From positions 1-64,000 of the forward strand of contig JAIKZM010000162.1 of the NCBI GenBank assembly GCA_024682215.1: a DNA stretch of 64,000 nucleotides, in the 5' to 3' direction. Made by a program: the position numbers and the translations under genes. The notes below the pieces were generated by a model that saw nothing but the letters and a program-made list of their open reading frames with translations, was not told the DNA's origin and did not search any database. This DNA comes from Saccharofermentans sp. (GTDB lineage Bacteria; Bacillota; Clostridia; Saccharofermentanales; Saccharofermentanaceae). The first letter of the stretch is position 1. Each line of letters starts with the position of its first letter. This document shows positions 49,469 through 58,992 of the stretch, piece after piece.

Positions 49469-49978
49469 ATGCTCAAGAAGAGTTTTAACGGCAATTCCGT
49501 CATATATAAGATACTGACTGCTTCAGTTCTGGCTTTAGCCCTCATGTTTCCTCTTTGCGCCTGCTCGGAAAATCCCGTTCCTACGCAGGATACGCGCACC
49601 AGCGAACAGAAGGAATCCGATGCCATTAAAAAGAACAACCAGAAGATACGCGACAAGATAAAACAGCTTCTTGGTTTCGATCTCAGCGATGAGTTTATCG
49701 AAGAATCAGAAATGATGCTTGATGCTACCGGATCCGGTTCACGCGGCAACATCTGCATCCTTGTAAGACAGGGCAAAGAAGAATCGCTCTTATCCGTTCT
49801 CGAGAAACATTTCGGCGTTGAAAAAAACATCAGCCCGAATCAACTCCCTGATAATAACAAAAACCAGTATGCAGAAGAATTAAAAACAATGTATCCGATA
49901 AAAAACTGGGAAGCATCAGGAGTCAGCATTTATCTGGCCAGAAAAGGAACCTACTCTTACCTTTACATCTTCGCATAA
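49469..49978 (+). CDS. hypothetical DUF4358-like lipoprotein
   Basis: LMFPLCAC lipobox. Confidence 0.65.
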   Translation: MLKKSFNGNSVIYKILTASVLALALMFPLCACSENPVPTQDTRTSEQKESDAIKKNNQKIRDKIKQLLGFDLSDEFIEESEMMLDATGSGSRGNICILVRQGKEESLLSVLEKHFGVEKNISPNQLPDNNKNQYAEELKTMYPIKNWEASGVSIYLARKGTYSYLYIFA

Positions 49979-49980
49979 AA

Positions 49981-50016
49981 AAGACCCGGTCCACGAAATG
50001 AACCGGGTCTTCTTTT
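49981..50016. terminator. bidirectional terminator between convergent genes
   Basis: aaaaAAGACCCGGT...ACCGGGTCTTctttt. Confidence 0.8.
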
Positions 50017-50030
50017 GAAACTCAAATCTG

Positions 50031-51650
50031 TTACAGCTGCGGTGTCTGATTGTGCTGCAGTCTCTCCGACTTGTTAACGTGAATGAAGACATTGTGCAGC
50101 AGGTTGACGGAAGTCAGGATGACTTCACCCTGATTCAGCTTTCTGACGTGCTTTATCGAGTAATCGTCAAGGTGGCTCTCTACAGCCTTGATCTCATCAT
50201 TGAGCATGAGTCTGTGGATGAGAAGCGTACCTATCTGACCGAACAGGATCGGTGAAACGTCCTTCGGGTTCTGAGTTGTCAGATAAAGGAATATACCTTT
50301 CTTACGTCCTTCTCTTGCAACCAGTGTAAGACCGCCGTGGAACTCTCTTTCGGAATACTGGGACTTTGCGTATCTGTGAACCTCATCGATGAAGAAGATG
50401 AACGGATAGATGTTATCCTGCTGGATAACGAAGTTGCATACGAGATCGATGACCATGCCGCCGATACCTTCCGCAGCACCGAGAGACGATGTATCGATAT
50501 AGAGGCTGACTTCAGGTGTATGGATGAACTCATCGATAACATCGAGGAGGTTATACATCGAAGGATCATTCGAGAAGAATGAAAGGAGCCTTGTGTTCGT
50601 CATCTGATACTGGATCTTCTGGATCAGAGGATTGTTGGCATTTGCCTTGAGCATGTCGTAGCAATACTTGAAGTTGTAGTTATCATCTCTTGCAGGCTCT
50701 GAAACTGCCTCAGCCTGGATCTGCTCGGGAAGGAGCGAGATATCAAACTCGCAGTCAGCTGCGCCGACAGAAGCCAAGGCTTCCTGAACCTCTTCGATAT
50801 CCTCACCGACCTTGTAGAAGCACTTGTCCTGACCGGTCTTATGCATGTAACGGAGTGATGTGATGGCTTCTGCAAGAACAGCGCCCTGGCTGTTGCTCGT
50901 CGTCTCGAAGAGCTTCTCCCATTCCTGCATCGTTACCTTACCGGGAGAGATAGTGGTATCCACACCAAGTGTCAACTTAGTGATCTCATCGTTAGAAAAG
51001 GCATCCCTGTACTCGCCTGTCGGGTCAATGATCAAAGCCTTTCGCTTAGTTGAGACCATCTTGTCGAGGATCGAGAGAGCCGTTGTGGACTTACCGCTGT
51101 TGGTAGCTCCGATGCACATAAGATGTCTGTTGAACAGTGTGCTCGGCTTAAGCGATACGGGAGCCGCAGACCTGTTAAGGTATGTTGCGAACGGAGGAAG
51201 TCTTTCCTCTACGTCCTGTGAGAATTCAAGTGAATGCAGGAATAACTGATAAGCCTCATCAGGTGCGAGATAAACCCTGTCGGTGATACCGAGCTGATGG
51301 AAACCTGCGAGATCGAACTTGGATCCGTCAGGTCTCATGATTGCAATGGTATCAATGTTGATCTCCTGATAATCGGAATTCTTCTCGTCTGCAGTAGAGG
51401 ACATCTCGAAGATGCTCTTTCTGGATGCCTTATTCTCGAAAACCTCACCGAGGAAAAGACCCAGTGTCGATTTTATGATTACGAAATAGTTGATCGTATT
51501 GGGGAGAAAAGAAGTAGTGAATCTTTCTCTGTTTGACATAAGCTGAACATTGTCAACCTGTGCGACGCAGCAGCTCCTGTAAACCTGTGTGACTTTACCA
51601 ATGTAGAAATCTTCTACGTTACGACCGTTGTAAAGTTCTTCAATTGTCAT
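50031..51650 (-). CDS. HerA/DUF87-like ATP-binding protein
   Basis: HLMCIGATNSGKSTTALSILDKMVSTKRKALIIDPTGEYRDAF; FIFFIDEVHRYAKSQ; LVAREGRKKGIFLYLTTQNPKDVSPILFGQIGTLLIHRL. Confidence 0.88.
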   Translation of the reverse strand: MTIEELYNGRNVEDFYIGKVTQVYRSCCVAQVDNVQLMSNRERFTTSFLPNTINYFVIIKSTLGLFLGEVFENKASRKSIFEMSSTADEKNSDYQEINIDTIAIMRPDGSKFDLAGFHQLGITDRVYLAPDEAYQLFLHSLEFSQDVEERLPPFATYLNRSAAPVSLKPSTLFNRHLMCIGATNSGKSTTALSILDKMVSTKRKALIIDPTGEYRDAFSNDEITKLTLGVDTTISPGKVTMQEWEKLFETTSNSQGAVLAEAITSLRYMHKTGQDKCFYKVGEDIEEVQEALASVGAADCEFDISLLPEQIQAEAVSEPARDDNYNFKYCYDMLKANANNPLIQKIQYQMTNTRLLSFFSNDPSMYNLLDVIDEFIHTPEVSLYIDTSSLGAAEGIGGMVIDLVCNFVIQQDNIYPFIFFIDEVHRYAKSQYSEREFHGGLTLVAREGRKKGIFLYLTTQNPKDVSPILFGQIGTLLIHRLMLNDEIKAVESHLDDYSIKHVRKLNQGEVILTSVNLLHNVFIHVNKSERLQHNQTPQL

Positions 51651-51808
51651 ATGTTTCTCCTGAATAAATATGAAAGATACCAAAGAGCAGCGGCCCACAT
51701 CGCCCCAGACTCTTAACCTCTGAAAACGAGTATAGCACATTTTAATTCCCTTATGATTAACGGTTTGGTGAACTACATATAAACAGACTCAAAACAATCT
51801 GTAAGTAA

Positions 51809-52612
51809 TCAGTCACCGAAAAAGAAGAAATGCGAGATACCCAGCCATTCGCGCACCCAGTACGCCGGCAGGAGATTTATGTCAGTGAAAGACGGAGCTG
51901 AAGTAACTTCACCTGCTCCCTCTTTTTTCGCCATAAGTGATGCCCTGTAAACATGGAACTCGGATGTTGCTATCGTGATGTCCCTCGAAAGTCCCATCGA
52001 ATCAGTGATGCTGAAAGCGTTCTTTATGTTTTCGTATGTCGATGTCGACTTGTCCTCAACTATGATACGGTCTTCAGAAATGCCTCTTCTCATGAGGTAT
52101 CTCTTCATTCCTTCGCCTTCCGAGATCACTTCGTCATCGCCCCGCCCGCCGGTAACGACGACCGGAACGTCAGGATATTTGACCAGGAGATCGTATGCCT
52201 TATCAAGCCTTTTCTTGAGCATAGGAGAAGGTTCCTCTCCCCAAAGCTGGCAGCCCAGAACAACAACCATATTGGGCTTTTCGGGACGGGCAAAACATGC
52301 CCTGGCCATGTTGACTGAAAGGAATCCGGCAAAACAGAATCCGAGGATCAGAAAGACAAATACACAGGTGATAACAAACCTGCCTGCCCTGCTCTCTCTG
52401 AAGCCTTTCATCTTGTTCCAGAAAACGGTCATAAGGAGCAGCAGCGACATCACCGTAAGACCTGCTATATTGCCTGAATTAAATACAGGGAACGTGCAAA
52501 GGAATGCGAGCACCCCGATGATCTCAACAACTATCAGCAGAATTCTTAATACTTTGAGTTTACCTGTATCCTTCAAAATAAGATCCCCCTGTTTACTGAA
52601 TGATTTTATCAT
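51809..52612 (-). CDS. YdcF family (DUF218) membrane protein
   Basis: PNMVVVLGCQLWGEEPSPMLKKRLDKAYDLLVKYPDVPVVVTGGRGDDEVISEGEGMKRYL...ITIATSEFHVYRA. Confidence 0.92.
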   Translation of the reverse strand: MIKSFSKQGDLILKDTGKLKVLRILLIVVEIIGVLAFLCTFPVFNSGNIAGLTVMSLLLLMTVFWNKMKGFRESRAGRFVITCVFVFLILGFCFAGFLSVNMARACFARPEKPNMVVVLGCQLWGEEPSPMLKKRLDKAYDLLVKYPDVPVVVTGGRGDDEVISEGEGMKRYLMRRGISEDRIIVEDKSTSTYENIKNAFSITDSMGLSRDITIATSEFHVYRASLMAKKEGAGEVTSAPSFTDINLLPAYWVREWLGISHFFFFGD

Positions 52613-52775
52613 TCATGATCACCTTCTTTGCGGCAAAACTGCGCGCCGGGGCATTTTCTAAACCATTGTCTCTAAATTGTAATTATTTAAAGAGCAGGAA
52701 AATTTAACATTTTGTTTTCTTTATGAGTTAGCCGATGTAACATATCTAATGTAACCTACTTACAGGTGCACTATT

Positions 52776-54692
52776 ATGAGGAAAAAGATTGCAATATTTG
52801 TCAACGGATACGGACTGGAAGCCCTGAACTCTACGCTCAAGGGTATAAAGAAGTCTGAAACTTTTTCCGATTATGATTTTTTCATTTTCACAAGTTACGC
52901 ATCTTACGATGCACCCGATAACTATAACCAGGGTGAGCTCAACATTTACGGGCTTCCCAAGTTCAAGGATTATGACGGCATCCTCGTTTTTACGAACGCT
53001 CTTAACAGCGTCGAGACCGGTATCTCTCTCGTAAGGCAGGCGGTTCTTGCAGGCGTGCCGGTAATCAGTATCGGCATCGACGTTGAAGGCTGCGTCTGCA
53101 TCGACATCGACAACTTCACTGGAATGAGAGAGATCGTCGAGCACCTTATCCAGGCTCATGACGTCAAAAGAGCTGCATTCATCGCCGGATACAAAGACCA
53201 CCCTGAAAGCATCTGCCGACTTGAAACCGTTAAGAAGGTCTTTGAAGAACATGGTCTCAGGCTTGCTGACAGCGATATCTATTACGGAAACTGGGGCAAT
53301 GTACAGACCACAGAAGCTACCAAAAAGATCGTTTCCGATCCCACAGGCCTTCCTGACGCGATAATCTGTGCAAATGACATCATGGCTCTAGCCTGCTCTA
53401 CAGAGCTTACGCATCTCGGATACAATCTTCCCGAGGACGTAATCGTAACAGGCTACGACTGCATTTCGAGCGGTCAGACATTCTACCCTGTGCTTACGAC
53501 CGTTACTTCCGATTACGAGAGCATCGGATATAAATGCATCAAGGTTTTCGATTCGATCTTCTCCGGAATGGAAGTTCCTCACAAGATACTGATGAAGTCC
53601 AAGATCGTCATCGGCGAAAGCTGCAGATGCCATAACGGTGCGGGATTCGATATCACACGGCGTGAATACGGCCGCAAGACTTATTCAGAGACCCTCGACC
53701 GTTCAAACCTCGAGGCAAGCGAAAGAATGCTCACGAACATAATCACCGATTCTCCGGACTACGAAAGCCTCCGCGCGAACCTGATGGATTATTACGCCAA
53801 CGATCACGAGCTTGTAGGAGACAACTTCTACATAGTCATGCATAACCTTTACATCAACAATGTAATGGCAAGCGACGAGGATGTTCACGAGAACGGCATC
53901 AACAACACCGCTACACCGGTAATCTCGATCAAGGACGGAAAGATCACAGAAAAAGTCTCTGCCGACAGGAGCATGATAGTTCCCGGTTATGATCCCGAAT
54001 CCGAGATAAACCACATCTATTACATCATGCCTCTTCATACGGGCAGATGGAATTACGGATACATGGTTACGCACGACGGAACGCTCATTATGCGCGAGCA
54101 CCTTGATCTCAACGCATTTCTCGAGAAGTTCATGCTCGCATTGAGGATCCAGAGATCCAATATCAAGCTGCGCATCTATAATGACAGGCTCCGTGAGATC
54201 TCCGAGATCGATACAATGACCGGCCTATACAACAGATTCGGTTACGAGAACAAGGCGATCCCGATCTACGAAGACAGCGTCCGCGGCAACACGCTTCTCA
54301 TGGTCATGTTCATCGACATCAACCTGATGAAGCAGATCAACGATGTTTTCGGTCATATGAACGGAGACGCCGCGATAAGGATCACCGCGAGCGCGATCAA
54401 GTCCAATCTCAAGAACGACTGGATCGGCGTCAGATTCGGCGGCGACGAGTTCCTCATAATCGGAAGCGTCAACTCGCACGAAGAAGCGGACGAACTTAAG
54501 AACGCGATAAACGGCGCGATAGACAGAGTCAACAAGGACGGCGTCTGGCCGTTCAGGCTCTCTATCAGTTCCGGCTACATCTTGAGCGATAAGGAAACCA
54601 AGAAATCGCTCAGCGATTACATCAAAGAAGCTGACAATCTTATGTATGAGACAAAGAAGAAGCTCCACGCGGAGCAGGGTGATCACAGATAG
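52776..54692 (+). CDS. LacI-type periplasmic-binding-fold sensor fused to GGDEF domain (no HTH)
   Basis: GVPVISIGIDVEGCVCIDIDNFTGMREIVEHLI; DAIICANDIMALACSTELTHLGYNLPEDVIVTGYDC; EIDTMTGLYNRFGYENK...FGHMNGDAAIRI...GVRFGGDEFLI. Confidence 0.9.
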   Translation: MRKKIAIFVNGYGLEALNSTLKGIKKSETFSDYDFFIFTSYASYDAPDNYNQGELNIYGLPKFKDYDGILVFTNALNSVETGISLVRQAVLAGVPVISIGIDVEGCVCIDIDNFTGMREIVEHLIQAHDVKRAAFIAGYKDHPESICRLETVKKVFEEHGLRLADSDIYYGNWGNVQTTEATKKIVSDPTGLPDAIICANDIMALACSTELTHLGYNLPEDVIVTGYDCISSGQTFYPVLTTVTSDYESIGYKCIKVFDSIFSGMEVPHKILMKSKIVIGESCRCHNGAGFDITRREYGRKTYSETLDRSNLEASERMLTNIITDSPDYESLRANLMDYYANDHELVGDNFYIVMHNLYINNVMASDEDVHENGINNTATPVISIKDGKITEKVSADRSMIVPGYDPESEINHIYYIMPLHTGRWNYGYMVTHDGTLIMREHLDLNAFLEKFMLALRIQRSNIKLRIYNDRLREISEIDTMTGLYNRFGYENKAIPIYEDSVRGNTLLMVMFIDINLMKQINDVFGHMNGDAAIRITASAIKSNLKNDWIGVRFGGDEFLIIGSVNSHEEADELKNAINGAIDRVNKDGVWPFRLSISSGYILSDKETKKSLSDYIKEADNLMYETKKKLHAEQGDHR

Positions 54693-54704
54693 AAAGGACT
54701 GCTT

Positions 54705-55679
54705 ATGGACTATTGGAATGGCCTTAAGATCGCAGAAGAATTTTTCAATGAATACGGCAAGCCGATGCTTGACGAAAAGTTTCCGGATTACAAAGACAAG
54801 ATAGCTGCAGGTCTTGCAGGCCAGGGTTCAGAATGTTTCGGATACGATGATGCAGTCTCAAGAGATCACGATTACGCTCCGGGATTCTGCCTTTGGATCC
54901 CTGAATTCGTAAACAAGAAGATCGGTGACGATCTTCAGAAAGCATATGACAGTCTCCCCGTCAACGAATTCCTTGAAAAGCACAAGGAAGAGATCGGCAT
55001 GGAGCCCGGCTCCAGCCTTATGACAGGTGCCAGAAAGCACCGTGTCGGCGTGCACAGCATCGAAGAATTCTACACTGAAAGAACAGGCATCGCGGGCTTC
55101 CCCGAAAAGACCGAAGACTGGATCGAGACACCCATGATGTATCTCGCAGAGGCCGTGAACGGCAAGGTCTTCACAGATCCTTTGGGTAAGTTCACCGCCA
55201 TACGTGAAGCCTGGGCAGGCTTCTACCCTGACAGTCTCCTCAAGAAAAAAGTCGCAGCCAACTGCGGCATGGCCGGCAAGACCGGACAGTTCAACTACGA
55301 GCGTTCGATCAAACGTGGCGACATCCAGGCTGCACATGACTGTTGTGAGGAATTCATCCACAAAGCATCAGCTGCGATCTTCCTCCTCAACCGCACCTAC
55401 ATGCCTTACTACAAGTGGCGTTACAGGGCTATGGAAGACTTCACGGTCTGCACCGAAGCCGTCAAGCTCCTGGGCAAGCTTACGCAGCTCAACGAGTCAA
55501 AGCACGAAAAGAAGCTTGAACTGATCGAGAGCATCAGCATGGACATCATCAAGGAGCTTACTTCACGCACATGGTCATGGGGTTACAGCGATTATCTGCT
55601 CGATCACGCAAAGAACATCATGACGATCATACCTGACCGCGAGATAGCTTCCTGGAACGTTTTCGTCGGAGAAGACTGA
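54705..55679 (+). CDS. DUF4125/DUF4037-like protein
   Basis: AAGLAGQGSECFGYDDAVSRDHDYAPGFCLWIPEF; 12 nt after the GGDEF gene. Confidence 0.8.
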   Translation: MDYWNGLKIAEEFFNEYGKPMLDEKFPDYKDKIAAGLAGQGSECFGYDDAVSRDHDYAPGFCLWIPEFVNKKIGDDLQKAYDSLPVNEFLEKHKEEIGMEPGSSLMTGARKHRVGVHSIEEFYTERTGIAGFPEKTEDWIETPMMYLAEAVNGKVFTDPLGKFTAIREAWAGFYPDSLLKKKVAANCGMAGKTGQFNYERSIKRGDIQAAHDCCEEFIHKASAAIFLLNRTYMPYYKWRYRAMEDFTVCTEAVKLLGKLTQLNESKHEKKLELIESISMDIIKELTSRTWSWGYSDYLLDHAKNIMTIIPDREIASWNVFVGED

Positions 55680-56273
55680 TCAGATACCCGCTTTATCCAT
55701 ATTCGTCTGATCGTCGTTAACAGCGGCGCCTTTCATCTTGCCCTGCCATACCAGTGACAATATCGAAAGCACGAACGGGATCGTTGATACCAGGACAGCC
55801 ATGATAATGGCCATGCCGAACGCTCCGTTATAGACAGCTATTATGACCAGCAATACCGCGCCGGCCATAAGAAGCGTATGGAATACAAGTCTTACTATGT
55901 CGGCGGTCCTGATCGCCTTTACGGATCTGGCAGGCTCTTCGCTCCTGCTGGCGCGTCTTACCGATACGAATCCGAAAACAGCAGGTATGATCAGGTTCAG
56001 TGCAATTATCAGCATCACGATCCCGATTATGACCAGCACGACCGACACAAGGCCGGTTGCCACGATACCGCCGGCTTTGGCGATCTTTATCAGTGTGTCG
56101 ACGGTCTTATCCTCATGCCCCGGGGTCTGAGCGATCTTACCGCTTATCTTGTTGCCGACCGTATTGCTCCATAAGAAGCATTTGACCCCAAGCCAGGTTG
56201 AAGCACCTGCGCTTATCGTGTCGATCAGCGACGAAATAAGATTGAATCTTCTGATTGTCTCAAGCCTCGTCAT
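55680..56273 (-). CDS. membrane protein, hypothetical
   Basis: 197 aa, three or more TM segments; convergent with 54705..55679. Confidence 0.65.
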   Translation of the reverse strand: MTRLETIRRFNLISSLIDTISAGASTWLGVKCFLWSNTVGNKISGKIAQTPGHEDKTVDTLIKIAKAGGIVATGLVSVVLVIIGIVMLIIALNLIIPAVFGFVSVRRASRSEEPARSVKAIRTADIVRLVFHTLLMAGAVLLVIIAVYNGAFGMAIIMAVLVSTIPFVLSILSLVWQGKMKGAAVNDDQTNMDKAGI

Positions 56274-56382
56274 GGTCCTATCCTCCTATTCCCTTTTCCG
56301 CATCTATTATATAGTACCGGCGACACATAAGCACGGTTTTCGGGCTCTGTAACATTGTTACACGCTTCGTTACTAACTGTCA

Positions 56383-56474
56383 CTTATAAAAAAATGGCGA
56401 AAAAACGGGCAAAAATTATAAGAATCGGCCGAATCTTATAAAAAACGCTCGAAAAATACAGACTTTTTTATAAG
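56383..56474. repeat. symmetric array of four TTATAA boxes around a 26-bp near-palindrome
   Basis: TTATAA at 56384, 56416, 56436, 56468; core TTATAAGAATCGGCCGAATCTTATAA at 56416-56441; inner and outer pairs share one dyad centre (56428.5). Confidence 0.6.
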
Positions 56475-56541
56475 CGGCATTCACCGCCGCCGTTCATCTT
56501 CGGCATTTGCCTCCCGGAAAGACTATCCCGAAAAATTAGCC

Positions 56542-56570
56542 TTGACAAACCCAGGATCAAATAATATCTT
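56542..56570 (+). promoter_or_regulatory. trp operon promoter
   Basis: TTGACA-N17-TATCTT immediately upstream of the T-box leader. Confidence 0.65.
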
Positions 56571-56576
56571 TATCAC

Positions 56577-56862
56577 AATAGAGAAACCGTAGATTCGGAA
56601 GTAAAGATGTTTCGTGCACTTACAGAGAGTCCCGAGAGCTGAGATGGGATGGTACGCAGTTCATCATAATGGTCCGATGAGGGCACAGTCAAAGGGAGCC
56701 GTATGGCAACTGAGTATTCTGTGACGGGTGGCACCGTTAAGAAGCCCGGGGTATGTTGGTACTCAAGTAAGTGCACAAGCAATTGTGAATCAAGGTGGCA
56801 CCGCGGATTATCGTTTAATTCGTCCTTGGAGAAGAAGTGGTTCTTCTGCCGGGGACTTTTTT
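56577..56862 (+). ncRNA. T-box riboswitch, Trp specificity, with terminator at 56822-56862
   Basis: Stem I: TCGG-AAGTAAA-GATG (56595-56609) pairs with CATC-ATAA-UGG-U-CCGA (56662-56677), specifier UGG 56670-56672; AGAGAG distal motif; T-box AAGGTGGCACCGCGG 56792-56806; terminator GTCC..GGagaagaa/ttcttct..GGAC + T6. Confidence 0.93.
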
Positions 56863-56915
56863 ATTGCCCGGAAAAAGAACCTCCGAAACGGTAGTACAAC
56901 AAGGAGGAACATAAG

Positions 56916-58391
56916 ATGAATTTCTATCCGGGCAAGGACGAGATCAAAGACATACTCGCTACGAATCCTGAATACAAATGCGCTCCCGTAAGATGTGAGA
57001 TCTTAGCTGACATCAGGACACCCATCGAAGTGCTTAAGATAATCAAAGGTCTTTCAAAGCACGCATATATTCTCGAGTCGGTCGAGAATCAGGAACGATG
57101 GGGACGCTACACCTTCTTAGGTTTCAATCCTACTCTTGATATCACTTATATGAACGGTACTCTCGAAATAACCGGTGAGAACCGCAGCGAAACCATCGAG
57201 ACAGACGATCCCGGCAAATACATGAGAGACATTCTGGCCGAATATAAGTCTCCTGTTATCAAGGGCATGCCTTCTTTCACAGGCGGACTCGTAGGTTATT
57301 TCGCATACGATTACATAAAGCACGTGGAAAAATCTCTCGATCTGGAATGCGAAGACGAAGGCAACTTCAAGGACTGCGACCTCATGCTCTTCGATAAGGT
57401 CATAGCCTTCGATAACCTCATGCAGAAGATCGTATTTGTTGGAAATGTCAGAGCAGACGATGTAGATAACAGCTACGACGAAACATGCAGGGATCTGGAA
57501 AAGATCGCTGACATCATAGTAAACGGAACACCCGCAAACGAACCTTCAGGAAGACTGCTTTCCGAGGTTAAGCCTCTTTTCGACAAGGAAAGATACTGTG
57601 CGATGGTAGAAAAAGCGAAGCATCACATCAAGGAAGGCGATATCTTCCAGATCGTTCTTTCCAACAGGCTCGAAGCTGACTACGAGGGCTCTATGCTCAA
57701 CGTTTACAGGGTTCTGCGCACACTCAACCCTTCGCCTTACATGTTCTATTTCTCAGGTACTGACGTGGAGGTCGCAGGCGCGTCTCCCGAGACTCTGGTA
57801 AAGCTCGAAGACGGAAAGCTCTATACCTTCCCTCTTGCAGGCACTCGCCCGAGAGGCAGGACTGACGAAGAGGACAAGGCTCTTGAAGCTGACCTTCTCG
57901 CAGACGAAAAAGAACTTGCCGAACACAACATGCTCGTCGACCTTGGCCGTAATGACATCGGCAAGATCGCGAAATTCGGAAGTGTTGAAGTAATGAAATA
58001 CCATTCCATCGAGCGCTTCTCACACGTAATGCATATCGGTTCGACCGTAAGAGGAGATATCCGCGAGGACAAGGACGCATTCGACGCAATAGACGCCATC
58101 CTCCCTGCTGGTACTCTTTCAGGCGCTCCGAAGATAAAAGCATGCCAGCTAATCAATGAACTTGAGAGGAATAAGCGCGGCATCTACGGCGGAGCGATCG
58201 GCTACATCGATTTCGGCGGCAATCTCGATACCTGCATCGCTATCAGGCTTGCTTACAAAAAGAACGGCAAGATCTACGTAAGATCGGGTGCCGGGATCGT
58301 CTATGATTCAGTACCCGAAAAGGAATATCAGGAATGCATAAACAAGGCAGCAGCTGTCGTCAAGGCGATCGAGAGCGCTGACAAACTTTAA
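56916..58391 (+). CDS. trpE: anthranilate synthase component I
   Basis: HAYILESVENQERWGRYTFLGFNP; LSNRLEADYEGS; PAGTLSGAPKIKACQLINELE; YGGAIGYIDFGGNLDTCIAIR. Confidence 0.97.
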   Translation: MNFYPGKDEIKDILATNPEYKCAPVRCEILADIRTPIEVLKIIKGLSKHAYILESVENQERWGRYTFLGFNPTLDITYMNGTLEITGENRSETIETDDPGKYMRDILAEYKSPVIKGMPSFTGGLVGYFAYDYIKHVEKSLDLECEDEGNFKDCDLMLFDKVIAFDNLMQKIVFVGNVRADDVDNSYDETCRDLEKIADIIVNGTPANEPSGRLLSEVKPLFDKERYCAMVEKAKHHIKEGDIFQIVLSNRLEADYEGSMLNVYRVLRTLNPSPYMFYFSGTDVEVAGASPETLVKLEDGKLYTFPLAGTRPRGRTDEEDKALEADLLADEKELAEHNMLVDLGRNDIGKIAKFGSVEVMKYHSIERFSHVMHIGSTVRGDIREDKDAFDAIDAILPAGTLSGAPKIKACQLINELERNKRGIYGGAIGYIDFGGNLDTCIAIRLAYKKNGKIYVRSGAGIVYDSVPEKEYQECINKAAAVVKAIESADKL

Positions 58392-58404
58392 GGAGGAAAA
58401 AGCA

Positions 58405-58992
58405 ATGATACTCATCATCGATAATTACGACAGCTTTTCCTACAACCTTTTCCAAATGGTCGGCGCCATAAAGCCTGACATCAAAGTCATCAGGAACGAT
58501 GCGATGACAGCGGATGAAGTACTCGCGCTTAAGCCTGAAGCGATCATCCTCTCCCCCGGTCCGGGACGTCCCTGCGACGCGGGGATCTGCGAAGAGATCG
58601 CCGTCAAGGCGGCAGGCATCGTTCCCGTCCTCGGCGTATGTCTGGGACACCAGGCGATCACAGAAGCCTACGGAGGAGTGGTCGGATACGCAAAGCAGCT
58701 GATGCACGGCAAGCAATCCAAGGTCGAGATCGATGTCAGCTGTGACCTTTTCAAAGGAATGTTCATCGAGATCGACGTTGCAAGATATCACTCGCTCTCC
58801 GCTGAAGAAGCGTCACTGCCTGAAGTGCTCAAGGTAACGGCAAGAACGAAGGATGGCGAGATAATGGCGATAAAGCACCGGGATTACGACATCTACGGAC
58901 TTCAGTTCCACCCTGAATCGATCCTTACTCCGGAAGGAAAAACAATACTGAAAAATTTCATTAATATAGCTGAAAGGAGAACAGCAAAATGA
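58405..58992 (+). CDS. trpG: anthranilate synthase component II (glutamine amidotransferase)
   Basis: [55 protein letters not shown]. Confidence 0.97.
   Translation: MILIIDNYDSFSYNLFQMVGAIKPDIKVIRNDAMTADEVLALKPEAIILSPGPGRPCDAGICEEIAVKAAGIVPVLGVCLGHQAITEAYGGVVGYAKQLMHGKQSKVEIDVSCDLFKGMFIEIDVARYHSLSAEEASLPEVLKVTARTKDGEIMAIKHRDYDIYGLQFHPESILTPEGKTILKNFINIAERRTAK

Noticed and set aside
50031-52612. HerA-like ATPase as part of an antiphage system
   Set aside because: No SIR2, NurA, DUF4297 or other nuclease gene adjacent; neighbours are YdcF and an unrelated lipoprotein
56724-56737. Second T-box-like sequence GGGTGGCACCG, suggesting a tandem T-box
   Set aside because: It forms ACGG-gtggca-CCGT, matching the usual ACGGG...CCGUUA hairpin before the antiterminator; there is no second stem I or second terminator
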